From NCBI GenBank assembly GCA_002790835.1, contig PFVX01000006.1:1-60266 (forward strand): a stretch of 60,266 nt of DNA, written 5' to 3'. This DNA is from a bacterium CG_4_9_14_3_um_filter_65_15 (GTDB lineage Bacteria; Krumholzibacteriota; Krumholzibacteriia; LZORAL124-64-63). This document shows, piece by piece, positions 39,243 through 49,202 of the stretch; the stretch's first letter is position 1; each line of letters starts with the position of its first letter. Both the position numbers and the translations under genes were made by a program. The notes under the pieces are model-generated. The model was not told where the DNA came from. It ran no database searches and worked only from the letters and a program-made list of their open reading frames with translations.

Positions 39243-41036
39243 ATGAAAAACCGAACAGATAGACCAGTCACCCGCCGCAACGGATTTGCCGTGGTGCGGC
39301 TGATCCTGCTGGCCATGGTGCTGCTTTTTGCCGTTGGCGATGTCGCGGCTCAGGGGACCGCCCCCGCCGATTCGAGCGCCGACAATCCCGTCCTGACGGA
39401 TCCGGCGGTGCGCCGCCGCGCTTTCTACGAGGACCTGAAAATGCTCGGGGACGCCTATGAGCGTCTCGTCAACAACTACGTCGACGTCCTGGATCCCCAC
39501 GAAGTCATGGTGGGAGCCATCGAGGGAATGCTCAAGGAGCTGGACCAGCATTCCAACTACCTGCCGCCGGTCAACTACGAGGATCTGATGACCAGCACCG
39601 AGGGTGAATTCGGCGGGCTGGGCATCTCCATCCAGGTGCGCGACCATTACCCGACGGTGGTCTCGCCCATCGAGGGCACCCCGGCCTACTACATGGGCAT
39701 CCAGGGGGGCGACCAGATCATCGAGATCGAGGGCCAGAGCAGCCGGGACTTCACCAGCAACCAGGCGGTCGAGCTGCTGCGCGGCGCCCCGGGCACCAAG
39801 GTGAACATCACCATCGAGCGGCCGGGCCGCGAGGATCCCATTCCGCTGACCATCACCCGCGACATCATCAAGCTCGAGAGCGTGCCCTACGCGTTCATGA
39901 TGGGGGACGTCGGGTACATCCGGATCCAAAACTTCGCCCGCACCACTCCGCAGGAAGTCCGCGACAAGCTGGATATGCTGACCCGCGACGGCATGAAGGG
40001 GTTGATCCTGGACCTGCGCTTCAATCCGGGCGGCTTGCTGGAAGCGGCCAAGGGAGTCAGCGAACTGTTTCTGGAGCGCGGCGAACTGATCGTTTCCACC
40101 AAGGGGCGTTTGCCGTCCCAGGACCAGAAGCTCATCAGCGAGGCCCGGGGCCAGATCTACGACAAGGTGCCGCTGGTGGTGCTGGTCAACGGCTCGTCGG
40201 CCTCGGCCAGCGAGATCGTGTCGGCCGCCATCCAGGACCACGATGCGGGCCTGGTGGTGGGGATGACCAGTTTCGGCAAGGGCTCTGTGCAGACGGTGTT
40301 CCGCCTGGACGAGGACGAGGCCCTGAAGCTGACCACGGCGCGGTACTACACGCCCAGCGGGCGCTCCATCCACAAGGACCGGCCGCGACACCCGGATATT
40401 GGGGATGAACAGGGTGCCAACGCGCCGGCCCTGGATTCCGAACCGGCCGAGAAGGAGAAGCCCCGCTTCGAGAAGGAGAAGTACTACACCGACAGCGGTC
40501 GCGTGGTGTACGGCGGCGGGGGCGTGACCCCGGACATCGAGATCGACCAGGATTTCCTGACCGACTTCGAGGTGGCCGTCGAGCGCGACGGCGCCCTGTT
40601 CTCCTTCGCGGTGGATTACGTCGCCAAGCTGGACGCCATTCCCGAGAACCCGGTCGTCGATGATGCCACCTTCCGGAGCTTCGAGACGTTCCTCAAGGAT
40701 CGGGAAAACATCGAGGATTACCTGGGGGCCTTCAAGCTGACCATGAGCGATTCACTGATCGAGGCCAACCGGCCCTTCATCGAGCGCGGCATCCGGCGCG
40801 AAGTGGCTCGCCGCGCCCACGGCGCCCAGGCCGCCTACCGGGTGGCCATCGAGGCCGACACCCAGCTCCACCAGGCGTTGGATCTGTTCAAGAAGGCCCA
40901 CACCCTGCCCGAGATGATGGAGTTGGCCAAGGAATGGAACGCCGAGCAGCTGGCCAGGCACCAGGCCGAGACCGCGGCCGCGGAGGCGGACACGACGGCT
41001 GAGGCCAAGGTGGCCGAGACCGGCAAAGCCTTCTGA
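39243..41036 (+). CDS. C-terminal processing peptidase, S41 family (CtpA-like)
   Basis: A 597-residue exported serine protease. An N-terminal signal/anchor (about 17-36) precedes an S41 cap, a PDZ domain (FGGLGISIQVRDHYPTVVSP through about 215), and the catalytic domain with DLRFNPGGLL. The nucleophile is S321 in NGSSASASE and the general base K346 in SFGKGSVQT, the 25-residue Ser-Lys spacing of CtpA/Prc. A C-terminal region of about 190 residues (helical, ending with an Ala/Glu-rich tail) extends past the usual end. It trims periplasmic proteins. A strong terminator follows. Confidence 0.93.
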   Translation: MKNRTDRPVTRRNGFAVVRLILLAMVLLFAVGDVAAQGTAPADSSADNPVLTDPAVRRRAFYEDLKMLGDAYERLVNNYVDVLDPHEVMVGAIEGMLKELDQHSNYLPPVNYEDLMTSTEGEFGGLGISIQVRDHYPTVVSPIEGTPAYYMGIQGGDQIIEIEGQSSRDFTSNQAVELLRGAPGTKVNITIERPGREDPIPLTITRDIIKLESVPYAFMMGDVGYIRIQNFARTTPQEVRDKLDMLTRDGMKGLILDLRFNPGGLLEAAKGVSELFLERGELIVSTKGRLPSQDQKLISEARGQIYDKVPLVVLVNGSSASASEIVSAAIQDHDAGLVVGMTSFGKGSVQTVFRLDEDEALKLTTARYYTPSGRSIHKDRPRHPDIGDEQGANAPALDSEPAEKEKPRFEKEKYYTDSGRVVYGGGGVTPDIEIDQDFLTDFEVAVERDGALFSFAVDYVAKLDAIPENPVVDDATFRSFETFLKDRENIEDYLGAFKLTMSDSLIEANRPFIERGIRREVARRAHGAQAAYRVAIEADTQLHQALDLFKKAHTLPEMMELAKEWNAEQLARHQAETAAAEADTTAEAKVAETGKAF

Positions 41037-41072
41037 GATTTGCCGACTGTTGATTGATGTTGTGCGCGAGCG

Positions 41073-41104
41073 CCGCACCCCCGGAAACGGGGGTGCGGTT
41101 TTTT
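41073..41104 (+). terminator. Rho-independent terminator after the CtpA gene
   Basis: Perfect 11-bp stem CCGCACCCCCG (41073-41083) and CGGGGGTGCGG (41088-41098), GAAA tetraloop, six T. Confidence 0.95.
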
Positions 41105-41185
41105 GGGAGGGGCACGTCAGCGGACCAATGACATCTTGCCGGACACCTCCTGGTTGCCGGCGGTGATGCCTCTGCCGTTCTCCCT

Positions 41186-41215
41186 TTGGCCACGCCGCCC
41201 CGACTCCTGTATATT
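41186..41215 (+). promoter_or_regulatory. Promoter candidate for the DUF4197 lipoprotein gene
   Basis: TTGGCC (41186-41191, four of six), 18-base spacer and TATATT (41210-41215, five of six), about 118 bases before the start. Confidence 0.35.
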
Positions 41216-41332
41216 GCCCTGAGGTCCAGCGAACCCGGCACCGACCTGCGTCACGACGAGATCCTCGAGGCCATTGCCGCACTTTTCCACCCCAACATCC
41301 TCGCTGTCTTCGCTTTCGAGGGAGGTTGCCCA

Positions 41333-42055
41333 TTGTTGCGTTCACGAGTGTTGATCATGCCTGCGGTCCTCATTTTGGCCGGCCTGTCCGGTTGTGCGGC
41401 CATCCAGGACGGGACCCTGGGCGACATCCTCTCGGGAAACCTGCCCCTGGATGAGAGTACCGTGACCGCGGGCCTGAAGGAGGCCCTGCGCGTGGGCACC
41501 GAGCGGTCTACCCTGACGGTGGGTGCGGTGGACGGCTATCTGGGCAACGAGCTGATCCGGATTGCGGTGCCGCCTTACCTGCGGGGGGTGACGGACAAGC
41601 TGCGCACCATCGGGATGGGGAGCTATGTGGACGAGTTCGAGGTCGGCATGAACCGCGCCGCCGAGGCCGCGGCCGGTGAGGCTCGGACGGTGTTCTGGGA
41701 GACGATCACCTCGATGACCATCGCCGATGCCTTCGGGATCCTCGACGGGCCGGACGACGCGGCCACCACCTACTTCGTCGGACGCACCCGCCGGACCCTG
41801 GAGACCCGTTACCGCCCGATCGCCGACCAGGCGATGCAGGAGGTCGGGCTGGCCCAGGTCTACAACCGGATGCTCGAGGTCTACGATGCCATCCCGCTGC
41901 TGTCCAAGCCCGAAATGGTTGAGCTGGACGAATATGTCACGACCGAAGCTCTCGACGGCCTGTTTGCCACTCTGGCCCTCGAGGAGGGCAAGATCCGCAA
42001 CGATCCTGCTGCGAGGACCAGCGCCTTGCTGCGACGAGTGTTCGGGGGCGGTTGA
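41333..42055 (+). CDS. DUF4197 family lipoprotein
   Basis: A 240-residue lipoprotein. Signal peptide MLRSRVLIMPAVLILAGLSGC with lipobox LSGC, then the DUF4197 body: LKEALRVGTERS, IAVPPYLRGVTDKLR, VDEFEVGMNRAAEAA, then TTYFVGRTRRTLETRYRPI and a LALEEGKIRNDPAARTSALL tail. These match the all-helical DUF4197 family, of unknown function. TTG 41333 is chosen because GGAGG (41321-41325) ends seven bases upstream; frame upstream of it lacks a family-like start. Followed by the efflux operon on the same strand. Confidence 0.85.
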   Translation: MLRSRVLIMPAVLILAGLSGCAAIQDGTLGDILSGNLPLDESTVTAGLKEALRVGTERSTLTVGAVDGYLGNELIRIAVPPYLRGVTDKLRTIGMGSYVDEFEVGMNRAAEAAAGEARTVFWETITSMTIADAFGILDGPDDAATTYFVGRTRRTLETRYRPIADQAMQEVGLAQVYNRMLEVYDAIPLLSKPEMVELDEYVTTEALDGLFATLALEEGKIRNDPAARTSALLRRVFGGG

Positions 42056-42177
42056 GGGGAGACCTGCCCGGGAACCCGAAAATCGGCCCCTTTGTTCGCG
42101 GGCGAAATCCCCGGCGATATATTATTATACCTGATTCAAACGCCTGACCTCATTCGCCCATTTCCGCGGAAGGCATC

Positions 42178-43812
42178 ATGTCCAGTTACCTGCGATCCCC
42201 ATTCATATGGGTATTCTGTTTGGTTTGCCCGGCCCTGGTTCTTGCGGCGGACTCCCCTCAACCGGACCTTTCGGCCCAGGCCATTTTGTCGGCGAGCCCG
42301 GACAGCGCCCTGACCGCGGCCCTGCAGAAGCTGCCCGGCGAACACCTGCACCTGGATGAGGCCGTACTTGCCGCAGCCGCCCAGGCCACCGACGCCCGGG
42401 TGGCCGAGGCCGTGATGAAGGCGGCCGGCCAGACGGTGCGGCGCGAAAAAGGGATCTTTGATCCCGAACTGTTCGGTTCCGCCGACTGGTCGGGGGCCGA
42501 TACGCCCTCGGCTTCGCTGTTTTCCGGCGCCGAGGTTCTCGAGACCGATGCGACCAGCCTCGTGGCCGGCGCCCGCATGCGCTTGCCTCTGGGAACGCAG
42601 CTGACCGCCAGCCTCAATTCCCGGCAGCTGGGGTCGAACTCGACCTTCGCCTCCCTGGATCCCGAATACCAGGCCTACGGATCGCTGTCGGTGCGGCAAC
42701 CATTGCTCAAGGGCTTCGGGCCCTCGGCACTCAGTGACCTGAGTTTTGCCGAACGCAACCTGGAAGCGGCCGGCGCCCGCTATGACGGCGCCCTGCTCGC
42801 GGTGCGCGCCAATGTGGAAATCCTGTACTGGGAGCTGTTCGCCGCTGAACGCAACCACGCCGTGACCCTCATCATCCGCGACCGGGCCGAGGCCTTCCTG
42901 GCCGATGCCCAGTTGCGGGCCACCGCCGGCATGATCGGACCCAGCCAGGTCGCCAACGCCGAATATTTCCTGACCGAGGCCGAGCAGTCGGTTCTCGATT
43001 CCGAGGAACAGCTCGACCTGTTCAGCGACCGACTGGCCAGCCTCATGGGACGCCGTTCGGATAAGGTGCGTTACCGTGCGGTCGACGAGCCGCCCCGGCA
43101 GTTCAAGGTCGTGGATCCGGATTCGCTGGTGGCCGTTGCCCTGCGCCTCAATCCCGAGCTGAGGGCCCGCGCCCGCGAGGTCGACGCGGTCAAGGCCCTC
43201 GAGCAAGGCGCCAAGTGGGACGCCCGACCCACCCTCGATGTGATCGGCAGTCTGGGCGGCAACGGATTGTCGGGCACGGCGCAGGATGTGTATTTCCCCG
43301 GCGACCCTACTCCCGTCCGTTCCGACATCGACGGCGGACGCGGTGACAGCATCGACAACGTCCTGGGTCGCGACTATCCGACGTGGAATGTGGGTTTCGT
43401 GTTTGCGGTGCCGCTCGGCAACCGCGAGGGCTCGGGCGAGCGGGGGCGCGTGCGGGCCGAAGTCGTTCGCGCCGAGCAGAACCTGCTGGCCGCCCAACGC
43501 TCTTTCGCCGAGCAGGTGCGCGCCCAGTACCGGGAACTCGCGCGGGGACAGGAACGCATGGCCTGGGCCGCGCGCGGCGCGGCGGCCTCGATTAAACAGG
43601 TGGAAATCGGCCTCATCGAGTATCGCAACGGACGCTCGACGGCTTTTGAAGTGGTGCGCCTGGCCGCCGACCTGGCCACCGCACAGCAACGATATTCGGC
43701 GGCCCTGGTGCGCACCGCGCGCGCCGCCGCCATCCTGCGTCAACTCACCGGTGGCTGGTACTGCGGCACAAACACGGGCAACGACCCGGTCGACAGGGAG
43801 AACGGATCTTGA
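42178..43812 (+). CDS. TolC-family outer membrane efflux protein
   Basis: A 544-residue TolC-like protein with a signal peptide (to about residue 24). Two repeated helical hairpins carry the pattern FAERNLEAAGARYDGALLAV with YWELFAAERN, and the second copy FAEQVRAQYRELARGQERM with AAASIKQVEIGLIEYRNG. It forms the outer membrane duct of tripartite pumps. The first 75 residues before the first helix are longer than usual. Stop overlaps the TTG start of the adaptor gene (TTGA), and the next gene overlaps too, so the three genes form a single operon. Confidence 0.9.
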   Translation: MSSYLRSPFIWVFCLVCPALVLAADSPQPDLSAQAILSASPDSALTAALQKLPGEHLHLDEAVLAAAAQATDARVAEAVMKAAGQTVRREKGIFDPELFGSADWSGADTPSASLFSGAEVLETDATSLVAGARMRLPLGTQLTASLNSRQLGSNSTFASLDPEYQAYGSLSVRQPLLKGFGPSALSDLSFAERNLEAAGARYDGALLAVRANVEILYWELFAAERNHAVTLIIRDRAEAFLADAQLRATAGMIGPSQVANAEYFLTEAEQSVLDSEEQLDLFSDRLASLMGRRSDKVRYRAVDEPPRQFKVVDPDSLVAVALRLNPELRARAREVDAVKALEQGAKWDARPTLDVIGSLGGNGLSGTAQDVYFPGDPTPVRSDIDGGRGDSIDNVLGRDYPTWNVGFVFAVPLGNREGSGERGRVRAEVVRAEQNLLAAQRSFAEQVRAQYRELARGQERMAWAARGAAASIKQVEIGLIEYRNGRSTAFEVVRLAADLATAQQRYSAALVRTARAAAILRQLTGGWYCGTNTGNDPVDRENGS

Positions 43813-44876
43813 AACACCCCAAACGAGTCTCTGCCCTCTGCCTGGCGGTTCTGGTGGCTGGATGCAGCACGGAATCGGAGCAGGCCGGAGGCGGTTTTCC
43901 GCGCCCACCCACCCCGGTCGAGGCTTCGCTGGTCTCCGGGAGCGCGGTGACGGACAAATTCACCACCGTGGGCACCATCGAAGCCAGCGAATCGATCACC
44001 GTGACCAGCGAGATCAACGGCATCGTCACGGCTATCCCGTTCCGTGAGGGCGGCCGTCTGGCCGCCGGCGACGTGATCGCCAGGCTGGACGACGCCCAGC
44101 TCAAGGCCGAGGCCCTGCGCGCCGGCGCCATCAAGGATCAGCGGCAGGCCGCCTGGAGACGGATCAAGTCCGTCGTCGACCAGGGAGCCGGCGCCCCGCA
44201 GGATCTGGACGACGCCGTGGCGGCCCTGAAGGTGGCCGAGGCGGATCTGGCCCTGGCGGAAACCCGGCTGGCCAAGACACGCATCACCGCGCCTTTCACG
44301 GGAGTGGCCGGCAAACGTCAAATCAGCAGCGGCGGGTTCCTGAGGACGGGGGATCCCATCACCGACCTGTCCCGGATCGACAAGCTGCGCGTGAGTTTCG
44401 CGGTTCCCGAGCGCCTGCTTCCCTCCATGAAACTGGGCGCCAAGATCTCCGTCCTGACGACCGCCTATCCGGACCGCGAGCTGGCCGGAACCATCGATGT
44501 GATCGAGCCCAAGCTGGATCCGGTGTCCCGCAACGTGGGTATCGTGGCCGTTTTCGACAATCCGGATGAGCTGTTGCGTCCGGGCATGTCCGCGACGATC
44601 ACCGCGGTGCTGAAGGAACGGCCCCAGGCCCTGACCGTGCCCAGTGCAGCGGTTTTTGTCGAAGGGGGCCAGGCCTTTGTCTATGTGATCAAGCCCGACA
44701 GCGTCGTGACGCGCACGCCCGTGGTCCTGGGCACCCGCCTGGCGGATATCGTCGAGGTGACCGAGGGCGTCGGCGAGGGGCAGTGGGTCGTGCGGGCCGG
44801 ACACCAGAAGCTTTACGAGGGTGCCAAGGTCGCCCCGACGAGCGCCGGCGATGAGACCCCGGGAGCCGCCCAATGA
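43809..44876 (+). CDS. RND efflux adaptor (membrane fusion) lipoprotein
   Basis: A 355-residue HlyD/AcrA-type periplasmic adaptor. TTG 43809 is the start, overlapping the TolC stop and preceded by AGGGAGAA. Signal peptide with lipobox ending in C19 (VAGC). A lipoyl/barrel-sandwich part (TVTSEINGIVTAIPFREGG), a short helical hairpin, then KTRITAPFTGVAGKRQISSGG and a beta-barrel domain are in usual order. It links the TolC duct and the inner membrane pump. The stop overlaps the pump gene (ATGA). Confidence 0.93.
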   Translation: MKHPKRVSALCLAVLVAGCSTESEQAGGGFPRPPTPVEASLVSGSAVTDKFTTVGTIEASESITVTSEINGIVTAIPFREGGRLAAGDVIARLDDAQLKAEALRAGAIKDQRQAAWRRIKSVVDQGAGAPQDLDDAVAALKVAEADLALAETRLAKTRITAPFTGVAGKRQISSGGFLRTGDPITDLSRIDKLRVSFAVPERLLPSMKLGAKISVLTTAYPDRELAGTIDVIEPKLDPVSRNVGIVAVFDNPDELLRPGMSATITAVLKERPQALTVPSAAVFVEGGQAFVYVIKPDSVVTRTPVVLGTRLADIVEVTEGVGEGQWVVRAGHQKLYEGAKVAPTSAGDETPGAAQ

Positions 44877-47800
44877 AATTGAGTGAAATCGCCATCAAAC
44901 GGCCGGTTTTCGCCGCGGTGATGAGCCTGTCGATCATGTTGCTCGGCTACATCTCGTTCACCCGCCTGCCGGTGCGCGAGTACCCCGAGACCGATCCCCC
45001 CATCGTATCGGTGACGACGATCTACCGGGGCGCGAGCCCCAACGTGGTGGAGACCGAGATCACGGACGTGCTCGAGGACCAGTTCTCGACCATCGAATCG
45101 GTCAAGACCATCACCAGCAGCAGCCGCGAACAGGGTTCGGTCATCACCATCGAATTCGAGCTGAACCGCGACGTGGACGAAGCGGCCAACGACGTGCGCG
45201 ACCGGGTTTCGCGGGTCGGCGGGCTGCTGCCGCGGGCGGCCGACGACCCCATCGTGGCCAAGGTCGATGTGAACGCCCAGCCGATCATCTGGCTGGCCGT
45301 ATCCAGCGACCGACACTCGACCCTGGAGTTGTCCGGGTATTCGGACCGCATCCTCAAGGAACGGCTGCAGCGCCTGCCGGGCGTGGGAAACGTGTTCATC
45401 GGTGGAGAGCGTCGCTACGCCATGCGGGTCTGGATCGATCCCTTGCGCATGGCCACCTACGGCTTGACGGTGCAGGACGTGGAAGCCGCCATCCGGACGG
45501 AGAACGCCGAGATTCCCGGTGGCCGGGTCGAGGGTACGGCCCGCGAATTCGCGGTGCGCACCCGGGGTGAACTCAATACACCCGAGGGTTTCGGCGCCAT
45601 TATCGTATCCCACGTGGGGGACCAGATCGTGCGCCTGAGCCAGATCGCCGAAATCGAGGTCGGGCCGGAGGACGAGCGCACCAAGACCCGCTTCAACAGC
45701 CTGCCCAGCGTGGGGCTGGGCATCGTGAAACAGAAACAGGCCTCCACACTGGACGTGGCCGCAGCCGTGCGCGGGGCCATCCCCGAGTTGCAATCGATGT
45801 TGCCGGCGGGTATGCGGATCCAGATGGCCTACGACTCCTCGGAATTCATCCAGTCTTCGGTCGACGAGGTCAAAAAGACCATCATCATCGCCATGTGTCT
45901 GGTTGTGCTCGTGGTGCTCGTATTCCTCAAGAGCCTGCGGGCGACCGTGATCCCGATCCTGGCCATTCCCGTCTCGATCGTCGGCGCCTTTTCGGTGGCC
46001 CTTGCCCTGGGCTTCACAATCAACATCCTGACCCTGCTGGCCTTGGTGCTGGCCATCGGACTGGTGGTCGACGACGCCATCGTGGTGCTCGAGAACATCG
46101 TGCGGCACATTGAGATGGGAAAAACCCGGCGTCAGGCCGCTTTTGACGGCACCCAGGAAATCGGCTTTGCCGTGATCGCGACCACGGTGGCCCTCGTTGC
46201 GGTGTTCGTGCCGGTAGCCTTTTTGACCGGCTCGGTGGGGCGCCTGTTCCGCGAATTTGGCATCACCCTGGCCGTCGCGGTGCTGCTGTCCTCCTTCGTT
46301 GCCCTCACCCTGACCCCCGTTTTGTGTTCGCGCCTGCTGAACCAGAAAGATCCCGACAAGGAGCGCAGCTGGGCCGAGCGCAGTTTCGACGGCTTCTTCG
46401 ACCGGCTCGGTCGCACCTACGAAGCGACCCTGGGGTTCTGCCTGCGTTTCAAACCCCTGGTGCTGTTCGGCGGTTTGGCCCTGGTGGCGGCGGCGGCCTG
46501 GATGTTCGGCACGTTGCCCGAAGAACTGGTGCCGACTGAGGACCGGGGCACCGCCTTCGGGATCGTGCTCGCCCCCGAGGGCGCGACCCTCGAATACACC
46601 GACAGCTACATGCACATGGTCGAGGACCTGCTCCTGCCCCTGCCCGAACGCGATGGCCTGTTCTCCGCCACGGGGCTGGGTTTCGGCGGCCCGGGTCGCG
46701 TCACCAACGGATTCGTATTCCTGAATCTCAAGCCCCACAACGAGCGCAAGCGTTCGCAGCAGGAAATCGTGGCCCAGATGTTCCCCCGCATGCTGGGCAT
46801 CCCCGGGGTGCTCGCTTTTCTGGTCAACCCGCCCAGCCTGGGCGGCAATTTTTCGGGCTCGGATGTGGAGTACATGTTGCAGGCCGACAGCTACGAAGAG
46901 CTGGGCCAGGCCGTGGGTACGATGATGGCCAAGGCCGGGGAGCTGGGCTACCTGGTCAACCTCGACACGGATCTGCGCCTGAACAAACCGGAACTGCAGA
47001 TCAACATCGACCGCGAACGGGCTTCGGGGCTGGGGGTTTCGGTGACCGACATCGGCACCACCCTGGAGACCTATCTGGGCGGCCGGGTGGTCGGCAACTT
47101 CAAGCGCGGCGCCAAGCAGTACGATGTCATCGCCCAGATGCGGGCCGCGGACCGCGCCACGCCCGACATCATCGACGAGATCTATATCCGGGGCAACGGC
47201 GGCCTGGTGCAGCTGGCCAACGTCGTCAAGGTCGTGGAGACCGTGGCGCCGAAGGAGCTGAACCACTTCAACCGTGTGCGGTCGACCAAGATCACCGCCA
47301 GCCTGGCCCCGGGCGCCGGCATCGGGCAGGCCCTGGACGACCTGGACAACATCTGGCGCAACGATCTGCCGTCGTCGGTCAAACGCGACCTGGGCGGCCA
47401 GTCACGCGAGTACCGTGACAGCAAGGGCACGCTTTACTTCATGTTCGTGCTGGCGGTGTTGTTCATCTTCCTGGTGCTTTCGGCGCAGTTCGAAAGTTTC
47501 ATCGACCCGATGACGATCCTGCTGACGGTGCCGCTGGCCATTTTCGGCGCCCTGTTCTCGTTGTGGCTGTTCCACCAGTCGCTGAACATCTTCTCGCGCA
47601 TCGGCTTGATCATGTTGATCGGGTTGGTGACCAAGAACGCGATCCTGATCGTGGAGTTCGCCAACCAATTGCGTTCGCGCGGGCAGGACATCCAGAGTGC
47701 CGTGGTGGAAGCCGCGAGCATCCGTTTGCGGCCGATCCTGATGACTTCGTTTTCCACGGTGTTCGGCATCCTGCCCATCGCCATCGGTATGGGCGCGGGG

Positions 47801-47971
47801 GCCGAGTCCCGGCAGCCGCTGGGGATCGTGGTTGTCGGCGGCGTGCTGTTTTCCACTTTTCTGACCCTGCTGCTGGTGCCGGTCGTCTATTCCCTGTTGG
47901 CCCGGTTCACCAAGGCGGAGCGGGTGGGGGCAACCGAAGACTACACGGGCGAAAGCCGGAACGCAGGCTAG
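44873..47971 (+). CDS. RND-family multidrug efflux permease (HAE1 type)
   Basis: A 1032-residue inner membrane pump of the AcrB/MexB class. It opens MKLSEIAIKRPVFAAVMSLS, has the duplicated 12-helix layout with large periplasmic loops, and carries the proton-relay Asp pair in IGLVVDDAIVVLENI. Porter-domain motifs include FNSLPSVGLGIVKQKQAS and the final GLVTKNAILIVEFANQLR. Length is standard for HAE1 transporters. Drug specificity cannot be read. Strong terminator follows. Confidence 0.95.
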   Translation: MKLSEIAIKRPVFAAVMSLSIMLLGYISFTRLPVREYPETDPPIVSVTTIYRGASPNVVETEITDVLEDQFSTIESVKTITSSSREQGSVITIEFELNRDVDEAANDVRDRVSRVGGLLPRAADDPIVAKVDVNAQPIIWLAVSSDRHSTLELSGYSDRILKERLQRLPGVGNVFIGGERRYAMRVWIDPLRMATYGLTVQDVEAAIRTENAEIPGGRVEGTAREFAVRTRGELNTPEGFGAIIVSHVGDQIVRLSQIAEIEVGPEDERTKTRFNSLPSVGLGIVKQKQASTLDVAAAVRGAIPELQSMLPAGMRIQMAYDSSEFIQSSVDEVKKTIIIAMCLVVLVVLVFLKSLRATVIPILAIPVSIVGAFSVALALGFTINILTLLALVLAIGLVVDDAIVVLENIVRHIEMGKTRRQAAFDGTQEIGFAVIATTVALVAVFVPVAFLTGSVGRLFREFGITLAVAVLLSSFVALTLTPVLCSRLLNQKDPDKERSWAERSFDGFFDRLGRTYEATLGFCLRFKPLVLFGGLALVAAAAWMFGTLPEELVPTEDRGTAFGIVLAPEGATLEYTDSYMHMVEDLLLPLPERDGLFSATGLGFGGPGRVTNGFVFLNLKPHNERKRSQQEIVAQMFPRMLGIPGVLAFLVNPPSLGGNFSGSDVEYMLQADSYEELGQAVGTMMAKAGELGYLVNLDTDLRLNKPELQINIDRERASGLGVSVTDIGTTLETYLGGRVVGNFKRGAKQYDVIAQMRAADRATPDIIDEIYIRGNGGLVQLANVVKVVETVAPKELNHFNRVRSTKITASLAPGAGIGQALDDLDNIWRNDLPSSVKRDLGGQSREYRDSKGTLYFMFVLAVLFIFLVLSAQFESFIDPMTILLTVPLAIFGALFSLWLFHQSLNIFSRIGLIMLIGLVTKNAILIVEFANQLRSRGQDIQSAVVEAASIRLRPILMTSFSTVFGILPIAIGMGAGAESRQPLGIVVVGGVLFSTFLTLLLVPVVYSLLARFTKAERVGATEDYTGESRNAG

Positions 47972-47987
47972 ATATTCGACGAAAACG

Positions 47988-48019
47988 GACCGGCGCCCTG
48001 TGGCTCCGGTCTTTTTTTT
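47988..48019 (+). terminator. Rho-independent terminator after the RND operon
   Basis: Stem GACCGG (47988-47993) and CCGGTC (48006-48011), 12-base loop, eight T. Confidence 0.85.
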
Positions 48020-48051
48020 GCGAAGAATCGACCCGCCTGCGGGCGCGATCC

Positions 48052-48568
48052 CTACCGGTCCCGAGGGAAAGCCGGCCGCTCAGGCCACCTGGGCGGGTCC
48101 CGCTCGATATTCGTCTGCAGGTACCGGATCGCTTGCAGGAGCTGTGCGTCCTCGCCGTCGAAGGCCTTGCGGTTGTCCAGCTCCACGGTGATGTCGGGTT
48201 CGACGCCGTGTCCTTCGATGATCCACTCGCCCTGCGGGCTGTAGATCCGGTAGTCGGGGTCGAGGCCGCCGTTGTTGCAGCGCCCGTCCACGACCAGCCC
48301 CTGTTTGCGGGTCTGTCCCAGGAATTGCTTGGGGAATTCCCGCGCCGTGCCCAGATACGTGTCGGGAAAGTGCATGTACCCGATGGAGCCGCCGGAGATC
48401 TTATCCACGAGGCGGCGATTCGATTCCACCCAATCGGCATAACGCAATACCCCTTCGTTGCCCAGGGGGACGACAACGGCCTCGCTGCTGTTGCGCCCGT
48501 CCGCCCGGGGGCCCACCGTGAGTGTCACCGGCTTGCGGGCCATGCCCACGAACCAACTCAGCACGTTG
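48052..48568 (-). pseudogene. C-terminal piece of a tricorn-like S41 peptidase, catalytic region deleted
   Basis: Reads ...LVGMARKPVTLTV-like start, then VLRYADWVESNRRLVDKISG, IGYMHFPDT, QGLVVDGRCNNGGLDPDY, YSPQGEWIIEGHGVEPDI and ends with ERPAFPRDR. These match the last third of tricorn-type S41 proteases. Two parts are lost: everything before the end of the PDZ domain, and about 80-90 residues between NNGG and the PQGEW segment, where the nucleophile Ser (GSGGD) lies. No intact start exists. It abuts, head to head, a broken S9 peptidase on the other strand. Confidence 0.75.
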
Positions 48569-49044
48569 CGGCGCTGAAGAAACTGGCGGCGGACGGCCCC
48601 TGGATGGATCTGGGTCGCGTCGGCGTGCACGGTAAGAGCTGGGGTGGCTACTTCACGCTCCGGGCCCTGCTGCAGGCGCCGGAGTTCTACAAGGTCGGGG
48701 TGGCGAGCGCCTCGCCGGTCGATCTGGCCACGACCGCGGAATCAGCCGTCGTGCCCTACATGGGGCTGCCCGAGGATGCGGCCGAAGCCTATGGCATCGC
48801 CGACTGCCTCCCGCTGGCTGACCGGCTCCAGGGAGACATGCTGCTCACCATCGGAACCTCGGATCGCAATACCCCTTTCGGCCAGTCCATGCGGATGCTG
48901 GATGCTTTCCAGGCCGCGGGGAAGGACATGGACCTGGTGGTCTTCCCGGGAGAGAACCACTGGCTGCAAGGCGCCTCCTACGAGCGCTGGAAGCGGGCGT
49001 TACGCGAATACTTCCTGGAGCATCTGCCGCCGGATCCGCGGTAG
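48561..49044 (+). pseudogene. C-terminal piece of an S9 prolyl oligopeptidase-type peptidase
   Basis: The frame reads VAALKKLAADGPWMDLGRVG, then HGKSWGGYFTLRALLQAP with the GxSxGG nucleophile, DMLLTIGTSDRNTPFGQS with the Asp, and VVFPGENHWLQG with the His, ending in ALREYFLEHLPPDPR. All three catalytic residues of the alpha/beta-hydrolase domain are present, but the N-terminal half of the hydrolase and the whole beta-propeller are missing. Upstream DNA switches to the oppositely oriented tricorn piece at about 48555-48570. Without propeller or start it is unlikely to be made as a functional enzyme. Confidence 0.75.
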
Positions 49045-49202
49045 GGAATCCGTTCGCCGGCCTCGCCACCGGCAACCGCAAGCTTTTCTGCTGCGTAGAT
49101 CATCCTGCTGAACCACCGCGACAATTCTCGATCGGGGATCAACCCTACGTCCATTCCGGACGTCTCTAGGGGGAACCCGAATCCCGATGGCGAAAGGTTT
49201 CG

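Noticed and set aside
42092-42130. AT-rich TATATTATTATAC considered as a promoter for the efflux operon
   Set aside because: The only -35-like hexamer (TTGTTC at 42092) is 20 or more bases from the possible -10 sequences, so no well-spaced pair can be claimed.
44813-47266. 817-codon minus-strand frame opposite the RND pump
   Set aside because: Antisense shadow rich in His, Gly and Asp, lacking any domain; the pump on the plus strand is complete.
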